From positions 27,447,063 through 27,511,062 of the forward strand of contig OZ017795.1 in assembly GCA_963969395.1 (NCBI GenBank): a stretch of 64,000 nt of DNA. The letters run 5' to 3'. A program made the translations under genes and the position numbers. Source of the stretch: Pseudoscleropodium purum. Taxonomy: Eukaryota; Streptophyta; Bryopsida; Hypnales; Brachytheciaceae. Positions 1 through 11,369 of this stretch are shown here, piece after piece (the stretch's first letter is position 1; each line of letters starts with the position of its first letter). The notes under the pieces were generated by a model. The model saw only the letters and a list, made by a program, of their open reading frames with translations, was not told the DNA's origin and made no database searches.

Positions 1-149
1 AGGGTCCCCATATGCACTCAAGTTCCAATTGTTACCATACAATTCTCTATATGGGAAATCTTTAACATACCACTTACAAGATTACAAGAAAGACCACACT
101 AATTATTGATTGTACTTGGCCGAATTTGTTCTTGACCAACAATATCCTA

Positions 150-678
150 CTACATGTCCACAAACAACTCCCAGTCCATAGTTGGAATATAGGAAAACTT
201 GACTACTAAAATCCCCAATGTTTGCCTTAAAACAAAGTGCATGCATGCAAATGAAAACAAACCTATTAACAAAAACAAAGTCACTAAACCAGATCCTCCA
301 ACCCATGCCACTACAATTCCGCTCTTCATTGTATCCAAACTAGAGCAACTAAAAAACAAGGACCAATCCTGCAACCTCTTAACCAAACACACACAACCCT
401 GTTCTAACCTAAAGCAACGAAACAGACAGAAGGATCACAGAAGAAACGGAGAGCGCTCTTACACCTGCGGAACAAGCTACGGCACGGACAAAGCAGAAAC
501 TCCAGCGCTTGGAACGCACCTGTTGGGGAAAGGGAGAAACCCGGAGCTGATCACGCCTTTGTTGTAGCTCTTGACAGCACCAGCAAGAGCAGCGGAAGAA
601 AAGTGAGGAGCAGCAAGGGAAGCAAGTGACGGAGAAAGGAAAAGGTTCGAGGGAACGAGGGATTGAGGATTGTGCGAC
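150..678 (-). CDS. possible small organelle-targeted membrane protein, partial
   Basis: I do not recognise this family. Two minus-strand segments join in frame across a plausible GT-AG intron: 678-520 (after a TTTGCAG acceptor, before a GTGCGT donor) and 339-150 (after a CTCTAG acceptor). The first segment is rich in Ser, Ala and Leu with almost no acidic residues (for example SLASLAAPHFSSAALAGAV), as in mitochondrial or plastid presequences. The second contains one strongly hydrophobic span beginning MKSGIVVAWVGGSGLVTLFL, typical of a single membrane helix, and ends at a TAG/TGA-type stop at 150. No start codon lies in the first segment, so a further 5' exon near 700-960 would be needed. Alternatives are a decayed gene or chance open frames; the continuity of frame across the intron is the main support. 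Confidence 0.3.
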
Positions 679-1129
679 CTGCAAACGCAGGTATCATTAG
701 CAAAGCGCAAGAAGATGAGCTGGAGAGCCGGATATAGTGGGTTCTTGGAATCAAAAGGTTCCCCGGAGCCCCCCTGCATTCTTAGGAGCCGGCAGCCTAC
801 CCCCGGGAAGATGCGGATCCTCATTTTTGTGTTGCACTGCTCAGGCAATACGGTTTTATCCTTTTGGTGAAGGTGCAGAACTAGTGTCTCAACAATATTT
901 CTCAGCGGTAGTATCGTAGCATTGGAGCGATGACGATCGACGAGGTGCGTGCAAAGATGCAACTTGCTTGTGTGCAGTCGGTTTTCGATGAATTGCAGAC
1001 TGAGTATAACTACTTGGAATTTTATTACTGCAGCAATTAGATTTATTAGTCAGTTTTGACCTTCTTCCACTTCGTGCATTCTAGGGTTTGCGTTGTGGAT
1101 CAGGATTTCTGGTTGGTCAATTGTATGCG

Positions 1130-2094
1130 ATGGAGAAGGATAGATTCCTCGAGTCAATGGCCCTGATTGCCTACGGCATTGTGTTCGGTGAAGGGACGGC
1201 TAGTAAGTACTCCGTTATTGGTTTTGAATATACAATTGATCCAGGCGCCTGGAGGTCATCATCTCTTCTATAGACTACTGCTAAATTCGTCAATTTCTCT
1301 TCATTTGGGGGTGTGCCCTAATCTTTGAACGAGACAATGTTTAAATTTAATCTACGGGTTGTTGGAGAGGATTATAATGTTTTATGCATTAGAACTTACG
1401 ACTTAGAACATACGCCATTGAAGATTTGACTGCATGCTTCTTAGTGTCGTGAACTCGTGATTCCCTTGGGGGTGGATGTTGGCCCAATTTTTTATCTGCC
1501 TACAATGCTCCAATATTCACAGTTTTCAGTATTTGTTGGAGGATAAAGTTCTGGATTGTTTAACAGTGTGTTGAACAGCTCAAAGAACATGTCGTTTGCA
1601 TTTGCAAAATGACTTTAGAACCATGACAGGACATGTGTCTCACAATATTGTTAATTCACTTTGCAAATGGTCAACGTCGATTTCCTAACAGAGTTCTGGC
1701 GGTGGGATGAGTACTGCCACTCCCGAGATGTAGATCTCTGGTACATTCACACCGTTGAACATTCTCTGGGTGTCTCTTGAGCGGCACTTTACCCGTTATC
1801 TTTAGATCAGGAATGTCAGTTGTCACTGTCCTTGGGTTTTTGGTTTAGCATATGCTTATCTGGTGTGTTTGTGTGTGTGTGTGTGAGCTTGTAAGTTGAG
1901 CTGCAATCAATTTGGACACGGTTGAGAATTTGGCTTTTCATTTTCCGCAGTTTCCAAGCATCAAGCGATATTGAGCATGTTCGACAAGAAGCCTGTCGTT
2001 GAGGAGTCTGCGTTTGTGGCTCTTGGTGCTGCTGTTGTTGGCGAAGTACAGATTGGAGAGAAGTCTTCCATTTGGTACGTGTGTGCTCTGCGAG
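1130..2094 (+). pseudogene. gamma-carbonic anhydrase (complex I gamma-CA type), 5' part only
   Basis: Two exons, up to 1202 (GTAAGT donor) and 1951-2094 (TTCCGCAG acceptor, GTAATT donor), join in frame. The second reads SKHQAILSMFDKKPVVEESA followed by FVALGAAVVGEVQIGEKSSI and WYVCALRG. This is the start of the left-handed beta-helix of plant mitochondrial gamma-CA, whose usual form is FDKxPxVxxxAFVAPxASVIGDVxIGxxSSIWYGCVLRG. In that family the protein caps the membrane arm of respiratory complex I. The N-terminal exon has lost most of the conserved GQALDRLGCRLQG stretch, and the YGCVLRG motif is changed to YVCALRG. I found none of the later exons (the histidine-bearing hexapeptide repeats) in the next several kilobases, so this is a truncated copy. 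Transcription is possible because the splice sites survive, but no functional enzyme could be made. Confidence 0.75.
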
Positions 2095-2513
2095 GTAATT
2101 AAAAAAACCCATTCTCATTCTTTGTTGCCATTACCTCATGGGGAGAGATTATGCAGTGGGTTGGAAATGTGGAAAGTTCTGGTGTACTAATGAAAATGGG
2201 ACACTTTTTCAAAATTGAAATACTACAATATTGGCGTCCATCTCTCCAAAGAATTAGTTTCTTATGACTAGTAGAATCTTGATATTTAGTTGTAGGAGTT
2301 GTGGCATTCGAAGCTTGTTGAATAGGGTTTTTGAAATGTTCAGTTAGTCTGTTAGTGAGGAGTATGTTGGGGTGTATACTGAGGAATGTATGGAGAATTA
2401 TGTGGAAAGTGATCTATGGAAATTATAAATTTCTACATGGGTTTAGATCACTTGCGATTATCCACATTTCCTATTCTGCAGCAGAGCTCGTCAGGACTAC
2501 GACCGCATTTTCA

Positions 2514-3298
2514 TTACTGCCTTCTATTCTTTGTAATTAAAGGAATATCAGGGTTGTGTCGGAGATTGCTCGGAAGATTAGCCATGTCTATCTTTTGCGT
2601 AATCGAAATGATAGTTGATAGCGGACATGTGTCGGTCATTGATCCGTCTACGTTGCAACTTTTCAGCTGTTGAACCAAATAAGATATGAATTGAGTGCGG
2701 TTCTGACCCTTGTTACGGTTGCACATAGTCACCAGCAGATTTGTAAGAGTGAAGGCAACAACTCCTGCGTTCTAGAGAAGATTCATGCATGTCAATCTGA
2801 GCATCTTCAACTGGAGGAACTTGACTGACTTCGTGATCGACAGCAGATTCCTTATCCTGGTTATCTGGTGCTGATTCTTCTTTGAATGGACCATCACTGC
2901 CCAATGACAATACTAATACTCGACCCAACTCATCGTCCTCCTGCAGACGTGTATCCAAACAAGGAATCTCGGACGATCACGGACAAGCTGCAATCTGATC
3001 GAAGAAGCCAATGAACGGAAAAAAGTTACGACGAATGAAAATGAAGAAGAAAATTAAAGCAGCCACAGGAGGTTATTCAACCCATGTTCAAAGGTCAATA
3101 GATTGAAATCAGCCCATACCTATGCTGCCTCCTTGGGAATGCCGAACAGCCACTCCACAGCCATTCCTGCATTGTTGTCACTCACACGACGAAGTGCTTC
3201 TTCCGCTCTGAAGCTTGAGCTAGAAACCCATTTCGACAATCATTGAGATAGAGGACTCATCAGGAGGGGGCCCTTCTATGCGAGCCCCTGCACCAGCA
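2514..3298 (-). pseudogene. UPL1/UPL2-type HECT E3 ubiquitin ligase, UBA-region fragment
   Basis: Minus-strand pieces line up, in order, with the UBA domain and the following region of plant UPL1/UPL2 HECT ligases. Positions 3298-3120 carry PPPDESSISMIVEMGF and then, after a frame break, RAEEALRRVSDNNAGMAVEW. Positions 2940-2740 carry EDDELGRVLVLSLGS. Further down come TNLLVTMCNRNKGQNRTQF and SYLVQQLKSCNV. A GT-AG intron (3119-2941) is retained between the first two parts, so this is a copied gene piece and not a processed transcript. It is broken by an apparent 4 bp insertion in the UBA domain, a CAG-to-TAG change at the exon junction, a frame change near 2760, and decay beyond about 2600. 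The HECT catalytic domain and all upstream parts are missing. Family assignment is strong; the exact ends are approximate. Confidence 0.8.
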
Positions 3299-3560
3299 CA
3301 CTACAACATAAGTTGCATCATTTCTATTTTGATACATAAATAGAAATGATGCATTGCGAAACCGTTGCTAAGTTGTGATCAATTCAATATAAAAGTATTG
3401 GGTATTGAATCCATGCTATTATATTTCTAAATTGTTGCAAATTCTAAACCATTGCATAGTGTATACTTCATATTAGACCATTGCAAAGTCATTGAAACAA
3501 AATTCGTGGGCATTGCAAAACCATTGCAAAAAGTATTGCAAACTCTACATTCTCTTGTGG
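3299..3560. mobile_element. CACTA-like element terminus with subterminal repeats
   Basis: The UPL fragment stops at 3298, and CACTACAACATAAG begins at the next base. This is the style of terminal sequence seen in CACTA (EnSpm) elements. The following 260 bases hold many copies of an ATTGCAAA/CCATTGCA motif (near 3394, 3450, 3478, 3512, 3523 and 3535), resembling the subterminal binding-site arrays of such elements. I did not find the matching opposite end, so the element may be truncated or may be a solo end. Confidence 0.4.
3314..3353. repeat. perfect 16 bp inverted repeat (hairpin)
   Basis: The arms 3314-3329 and 3338-3353 (TGCATCATTTCTATTT and its exact complement) are separated by an 8 base loop. 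This palindrome lies just inside the CACTA-like end at 3299. Confidence 0.8.
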
Positions 3561-3599
3561 TGGAAGCTCCTCTTGCACGACTTGTCTTTGCATCCCCAA

Positions 3600-6290
3600 C
3601 ACCTGTGAAGACATAAATTCGCAATGATAGAAACTATTGATGTGATGAAAGTTGCACTACATGGTGCAAATTGTGCAAGCTGTTTGGTATGCATATTTCC
3701 AATTGCCTCAAAAGATGGTAGCACATCGGCCATGATAGCATCTAATTAAGCTAGATAGAAGGTTGATGGTAAATTAAGTTGGATATTTATTCATAAGATC
3801 ACTCATAATTGGTTGTTGAGTTTTCAACGCTAATGGGGTATTGTCTCATTGGCAACCCATCACCATTGCCATTACAAGTTGCAACTCATGACCTTCTTTC
3901 CTTTCAACTTGCTTCCTACACTCTTGGATCATGGAGATCAAAGATTGTGATTGAAAAATGTACAATTGATTATGTACGATAACCAATTTGCCACTAGCAC
4001 GGCTCTTTGGTTATCTAATACATGACTGATGCTGTTAGCACGTAAAACACCTCCCCCAAATTCCTCGGCATGACTGAAACGAAGTAATCATGATAACAGT
4101 GATTGTGTGAGGTCACACCACCATTGCTTAACCCTAGAATGCCTGAACCCCTGTCTGCACAATTTTTCACAATATCTTTGACTTAGCATGTTGGATTTTG
4201 TCAAGAATAAGAATGGAAAATATTTTATTCTATTTTTCAAATATGAAAATCTCATTTCTATATGAGTCCTCCAAATTTCAGATTTTTTCATGAAAATCTG
4301 AAATTACTGTGATTTTTTTAAGAAAGAAATTTAAAAAAATTTATATCAAATGCAAAATATGCTAAAAAATTCTGAAAAATTCAAAGTATGATTACATTTT
4401 AGTTCAGAACATCAAGGCATAAGATAATTATCTATGTTCATCTATAATTAATAAATCAATAGACCATGGTTATAAGCTAGATGTTTGAATTGCAATAAAA
4501 TAGCCAATTTTAGGAATTCTTAAAATTTTAAAATTGTAGGGAAAACTAAACATGATAAGCTTCATTTTACTAGTTGGGATTAAATTTGAAAAAGATAATT
4601 TATATGGGTATATTTCATATGAAAAGTAAGGGCTTCAAGTTATCAAAATACATTAAAAAGAAATTTTTAAAATTTGTGGCACACACTTCCTATTTATTTA
4701 AGATACAAAATAATCCATTGATGACTCAAAGCACCCCATGACAAGAAGACAAAGCTTGTGAATGACACCACAAAAAATTGGATGAAAAATTGTTGTTTTT
4801 GATTTTCTACCAAGTATGTATTGTCATCCAAAAGCCAAATTATGGCTCTTTAGGTATACTAGGGTTAATAATTACACTTTTCTCTTTTGAAGCCATCTCT
4901 GGAAAGTAATAAAAGTCATCAATAAGTGAATACTAGTTCTAGGAATTCATGCAGTAATTTCATTCATTTATCCTATTAGTGTGTCTGATGCTAATTTTTC
5001 ATAGTTTAATAATTTGTAATATTATTAAATTATTGCAAACTGAAAGGTATTGTACAAATTTTTTCTAAAAAAATTTAATCTTTGATCTCTAAAAATCCTT
5101 GGCATTTTGAGCTCCAAAATTGCAAAATGGCCACTTTGGGGTCAAGAATTTTGATAGGAGAAAATTCTCCAAAATAATAACTAAACTAATAGGATCTTGA
5201 GTTTACCTCTATATAGAATATATTCAAAAAATTTAGACTGAAATTCTATACCATTTGTGAAATCTAAGTGATCATAGTAAAAAAGTTTTTTTTTCTACTA
5301 CATGCATATTGGTTTACCTCAACATCAAAATTAAATGAAAAATAGGAGATGTAGAATTTAGTTTTTATCTTTTAGTGTGATGTGCATTCTTGGTTTGAAT
5401 ACTAGTTACTAAAAATCAAAACTTGAATCCACTTTGTGAAAAATTTAAATACACCATACATTACCATGAATCCTTGACAAAAAAGAAAATACTGAGAATC
5501 ATCAATAAATTCACCAAATTTTTAAAAATGGCTTGTTCTACAATTTAATTGGTAGAATGTTGTATTAGAATAATATGAAGTGCTTGGAAACAAAAAGATA
5601 TTTGACAAAAAAAAATATGAAAACCACATTTTTATTGCCAACAAAATGAATTTTTATGCCACAGCCTTTAAGTGGCATATTCATTCCTATGGGGCTTCAA
5701 CTCCCTCAATGAAAAATTTCATTAAAAGTCCATACCTTAGGTTAGGATATTTGTTTTGTTTGTTTGTCACAATCATGAGATCTCAAGACTATGCATCCTT
5801 AGTTGGAAGGAGGGGTGCACGAATTTTGTAATTTTATTTCTAAACTAGGGTATGAAAGTTATTGAATTTCAAAGTTTTATGAATTAAAAAAGACATTTTT
5901 ATTTTTTTTATTGTGGCAACAATACACTAATTCAATGGCATATAGAGGTTGCCACATTTTTCCATTCAATTCTTTCTTTAGCCCTAAAGCCTAAAACTAG
6001 TGTAAATATAAGAATTAACCTTTTGAACTGAAAAGCTCCAAATTTGTGGAGTACCGCCGTCATTCTATTAAATTAGGTTGTTTGTTTGTTTGTTACGTTG
6101 AGATCTCCTAGATTGTGTATCTCCCATTCATGTTTTTAGTATCGTCGAAAAGCCCTCCACAAGGAGAGATGCACGGGCTTGGTTTTGTGGTGTTCCAACC
6201 TAAGGCATGATAGTTATTGGATTTAGAATTTTTTATGAATTAAAAAAATTAGAATTTTTTATTTATTTATTTTTGACCGTGGCGTGATGT
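3600..6290. other. AT-rich intergenic DNA with one direct duplication
   Basis: No gene is supported here. Open frames are short and lack codon structure. The only structure I see is a diverged direct duplication: about 5745-5925 and 6075-6290 share TTTGTTTGTTTGT, GAGATCTC, GGAG(A/G)GGTGCACG and TTTTATGAATTAAAAAA blocks in the same order, offset by roughly 350 bases. It could be a degraded pair of terminal repeats or a local duplication. Confidence 0.5.
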
Positions 6291-8400
6291 ACCGTGACTA
6301 GTTTTAATGAAAATATCGGTTCTCACCAATTCATTCAATTGAATTACAGAAATTGGTGGCGGGCCGGAGCATTTCGCTGGACTCAGTGTAGCTTTGGAAT
6401 CGATCAGTTCTGTTTGATGGAGTCTCCTGTTTTAGGGTTTGGAAGGGTCGATCTGCGATTTGTGTTCTGGGGTTTGTGAACTGATCGAGGCGGTGTGATT
6501 TTAAACTCATGAACATGCATATAGTGCGCATGCATTGACGTGATCGAGCTGATGTATGCAGTGATGTGTGATGCCGTTTGTTGAATTGTGTTGATGATTT
6601 TCGATTGCCGTTGTAAGCTGCCATTTAGCGACCAATTAGGGTTCGTTTGGGACTGGATTTAAAGTCAGGCATTCGTATCACTCTTGCGTCATAGTCGTGT
6701 GCAAGTATTACTGACTTACTGTATATAGCATGATTTCTGGATTAGGTTTCCATTCAAGATTGGTCGAGAGGATCAGCTTACTGGGAAGTACTCAAACACC
6801 CATAAACTCAAATGTGGACATAGATGAGGACAGCCTACTATGCACAGCCACTCGACCAGACCAGACGAGGACAGCTTCCTGATTATTCCTCCCCAGCCCT
6901 ACTGATTGCTAGCAATTAAACAGTCAGCTTTTACTTAAATCTAGACCCAGTCACCGACAAACAATAACTTAGCTTCAACAGGGAAATGAGCAGACGAATG
7001 CACTTCTAGATCACAGACAATGAATTGCAAGACTCCTAGCTAGCTTGCAGCTAGGCGTTCAATTAATGCAGCCAGCACTCAATAATGGCGAATAAAATAC
7101 AATGGTCAAATCATCAACAGAACAAAACAGCGTATATTAGTGTAATCGAATGTTCAAACACAATGATTCACTTGGGAAAACGGAACGCATAAGCTAGGGG
7201 GCAAAAGGAACCAAACTGTGCTCGGGGGAATAGATCGAGGGCTGCAATTGTGGCTCCAGAATACGCCATAATCCTGTTGGTTTTCACTGTTTTGAACGTC
7301 CAAAGTCGTCTCCAATCAAGCAGAAGTCAGCATTAAAAAAATGACATAACTTCTCGAGGAAGATATGGAACAGACAGCCAAATTGATGAGAGCAGATATA
7401 ATTGTCACTCATCAGTGATCCAGGACTGGAAAAAGGTCCAGGCCACAGGGACAACTTCGAACAGTAGTTACGCAGACCCGCACCAGACGACTAAGAATAG
7501 TAAGGCACAAGCTAGCCACCACCTTGGCATTGCCCCGTCTAACTTAACCAAAACTTTAACCTAACCCTTCGCCGACCTCATGTATTGCCAATAGCAACCG
7601 ATCCTGCACCTGGTCCTAGCTTGGGTGCGTACGTGCGTAATCAGGGAGATCCAGTTAGTTGAAGCTGTATATGTCGATCGATCGTACCCAAGAACAGACT
7701 GTCATTACCGGTACAGAGGCAAGCTAATTTTGGAAACTAGAAAGACTCACTATCAATTATGGCCAAGATCGCTGAACAGAACTTGCAAGATCGATGTGCA
7801 AAACGAAAGCATGCAATTCATATATTGCGCAAAGAAGAAATTTGAAATTTAAGCAAAACATACCAAGTATGAACAGAGGGGAGTCGATCGTTCAGGTGCT
7901 CCGTACGGAGGGTGAATCTGGAATCGCTGTGGACCTGAGATGCCTTAGCTTGCAAAGTTAAACTCGGAAACTCTCCGATCCAGGAGCACCTGCAGATCAA
8001 TAAAGACTGAACTAGCTAGTACTCGATGCAACAACTCGAGCTAGTATCCAGTAGCACCAAACAATAGATAATTATGTAGCACTCTCGATTTCCTAACAAG
8101 AATGAGCACATGGAATTGAAAAAAGGAACAATATGAATTCGGAAGACACCAGAGAACGAACGGCAGCTTCCGTGATCGAATGGCCAAGAAAACGGATCAT
8201 CTAGATCTGTGCTCGGCACGACCATCTCAAGATTTCGAACTACCTTTGATGTAAAGGTAATAAACTGCAAAAGACGAGCCTGTAGGTCGAAAGGATGTGC
8301 ATGGAGCTCGAGGTTTACGTATAGTAGAGCTTCAATCCCTAAATTAAAGTCCATATTGGGGATGAACAATTTTTCATTCATCCCAAGTAATACTTGAATT
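6290..8400. other. mixed-composition island without a recognised gene
   Basis: GC content rises compared with both flanks. Telo-box-like TTAGGGTT motifs at about 6430 and 6636 resemble plant 5' leader sequence. Six-frame inspection gave only short open frames without a family match; the largest is on the minus strand at 8016-8381 and has no recognisable domain. The island may hold a non-coding transcript, a 5' exon of a decayed gene, or an old transposon. Confidence 0.3.
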
Positions 8401-10322
8401 GTTAGAAGAAAAAAACAATTCTTCTATGACTAATTTGATCAAATTGAGGGAAACAATAGAAGTGTCCAAAGATATAATGAAAACGAGTCAAATTCAAAAA
8501 AAGAGATTTGAGTGTCAAAGAGATTAGGAATGAGGCAGAGTGAGAATGGTTGGTATGATTGCAAATGTTATGGACTAAATTTTTTTGTATGTCTCTGGTT
8601 TTCTTCATTTCAATTTATTCCTTTGCATACAATAAAATTGTACTCCAACTAATTTGTCCTATTGTTGCATGGGATACTAATTGACTAAAGTCATACAAAG
8701 TCACTCTATTTTTAAAATATGAAATTAACTCAAGCTAAAAAAACATTGTTTTTTACCAATATTCTCAAAACTGAAGTTTTGTTGTAAAATTATTTTTGTA
8801 GATGATACATCCTCCCTATAATGACAAATCATTCAACGTAATGCATATGGGTATTTCTTAAGTCTCCCCAACTACTTATCGTATTTATCTACCGTATGTA
8901 TACTAAATCTAATTTTTTTAGGATTAAAGAAGATTTTTATGTTTCTATTTTAATTCAACCTATTAGATGATGTTAAAGAAGTATTTCTTTTATTCACTTC
9001 ACAAATAAAATCAATTCAAAAATTCAAAATTCTACTAGAATTTGAAGTTGAATGTGTAGTAGACCAAAACAAGTTGTAGATTTTATTATCTTAATAAATA
9101 AAAAATGAAGTCTAGGTATTTCAAAATTACCAACATTCTTTTTAATACATTTTAAGATGCATGTCTTGCAAAAAATATAAATTTTTAAAACACATTCTTC
9201 AAGGTAAATGCAAATCTATTCCACAATCTTTCCTTAATTTGTATTATTAAAGAACATCAAATTTTTTGCAATTGAAAAGCCACATTGTTCATTCAATATA
9301 TAAGCAATCATATAATCCTAACATGCATTAATGATTTTTTGACATATCCATTATCCATTTCATATATTTCTAAGCTTTATATATATTTTTATTTCAATAA
9401 TGAGCTTTAAAGGTCAAAGAAATTGTATGTAGATTTTAGGTGGAATTATAACAATGAAAGAGAGTATTCAGTATTATAAATCTTATTGAGTATTTTTCAC
9501 ATTCTTTTAGAATTTTTTATTTTATATGCAATGAATAGTTTTTTTCTTCTTTATACCAAGTTTATTAGTTTATACCCAATTGAAGGCACATCATCTAAGA
9601 TGAGTAGGATAAAATTAATTGTATTTGCTAGGCTTGTTTGGATTTAAAAAAATAAAACATAACATATAATATTTTTAATTTATGACTTTCAGAGGGTAAA
9701 ATTTTAAAATTCAAAATTTTTAGCATTGAATTTATTTCCTCTTTTTGGAACCAATTACGCCATTACGGTCTTGATTAAAAGAAGAAGTTAGACAAAATAA
9801 TTTCAAAGAGACTTTTTTTCATAGTCCTCATCTAAAGTTGTTGTAGTTCATAGCTTTTGAGATTATGTGGGATGGCATGGAAAAACAACATTTCCACAAT
9901 GCTTATAAGTATACTACAAGATACTACTTTTATGGCTGTTGAATTTGCAATGGTGATGCTTGGGTCATTCAATTTAAAGATTCTAGTTTTGGGCTAAAAT
10001 TTCATTCAGCTTCATCTTGAAATTGATCTAAGTTGTGTGGTGAATTTCTAAAGAATTTGAGCTCATTTTAAATAGTAGAGGTCATGATGGCCCAATGTAC
10101 ACTTAGTCTTGTGACTCTTGTGGATGTTCTTGCTTCACAATAGAAAAACAACTTTGTAAAGATCATCTTTTTAATTGAGGCTTTATGAGATTATATATAT
10201 TAGAGAATTATCGAAAGCATATTTCATTCAAAGACTTTAGAAATTTACAAAGAATTAGGTTGTGATTGAATTAGTTAAGGATCTATACCAAAGAAAAGAG
10301 AAGAATTGTTTAGAGAAGACAA
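8400..10322. other. AT-rich intergenic DNA
   Basis: Very AT-rich, with no coding frame, RNA gene or clear repeat structure that I can support. It abuts the putative left end of the large element at 10323. Confidence 0.5.
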
Positions 10323-10975
10323 CACTAGGAGAAAATGAAGGTTTTTGTAACCACAATATGCAACTCGTTTAGTAGTTGCATAGGATGTTTGCAACTAGGT
10401 GACAATGTAGAGCCCCATAGTTGCAGTAAACAAATTGTATTAGTTGCAAACTAATTGCGAGTTTTTTTGGCATCCTACATCATGCAAAGAACTTCATCGT
10501 TGTGTGCAACTTGTAGGTTTATAGATTTTAAAATATTAATCTCAATGATTTGTAGATTTCAAATTTTCATATCTACTTTCTTTCCATATTTTAGAATTTC
10601 AAAACTACCTTTTCTCTAGATTTCAGAATTTTATATCTACCTTCTTTCTAGATTTCAAAAATCTGATTTCCTAGATTTCAAAATTTCTTGAATTTTCATT
10701 ATTTTTTTTATTTCTACCAAATTGTAGATTCCTAAGAATTCTATCAAAAGAATTCATTGTATGAGACTACAACAACTTACAAGTCTTATATGTTCAATCT
10801 AACGATACTCTTTACAATTGATATGGGACAATTGATATAAGACAAATGGGAATGAACTTTGAAAGCAACTAGGAAACAATTAGTGTGCAACTAAGAAACA
10901 ACTAGTCATTTTATAGTTGCATGATAGTTGTGTAAGACACTAAACAAAGAATTAGAGATTTTTGCACTTGGCCAT
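10323..10975. repeat. left terminal and subterminal repeat region
   Basis: This stretch starts with the CACTA-like terminus and carries many scattered AGTTGCA/TGCAACT motifs in both orientations (10350-10460 and 10863-10930). The block at 10946-10972, with GATTTTTGCACTTGGCCA, recurs inverted at the right end near 27590-27620 and once more in diverged form near 37866-37890. Confidence 0.5.
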
Positions 10976-11369
10976 AGAAAATTGCACTTACAAACTGTAC
11001 AAACAAAACTAACATCATTGCCTACAAGGGGGGGCTTAATTCTCTTCATTTTTTCATTTGTACAAAACCATAGAAGGGATTTTGAATTTCTTTTTGTATT
11101 ATATCAGTATCAATGAATATTATGTTTCATAATTTATCGTTCAAAATAAAAAGTATTCAATTTCAATAAACAAAAAATTTCACAACTTCATGTATGCATT
11201 TGCATGTAGAGTTCACAAAATATTGAAATGTAATACAAAATTCTATTTGCAAATATAAATTACTACAATTCCATATACAATACTAGAAGGAATTCTTGTA
11301 TCCTACTACAACACTTTTTAACTACATGCAATGCTCTTCTAAGTTGTTCTCCTATAAAAACTATAAATC

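Noticed and set aside
8016..8381. A 121-codon minus-strand frame
   Set aside because: No domain, no splice partner and no family resemblance; left as part of an unassigned island.
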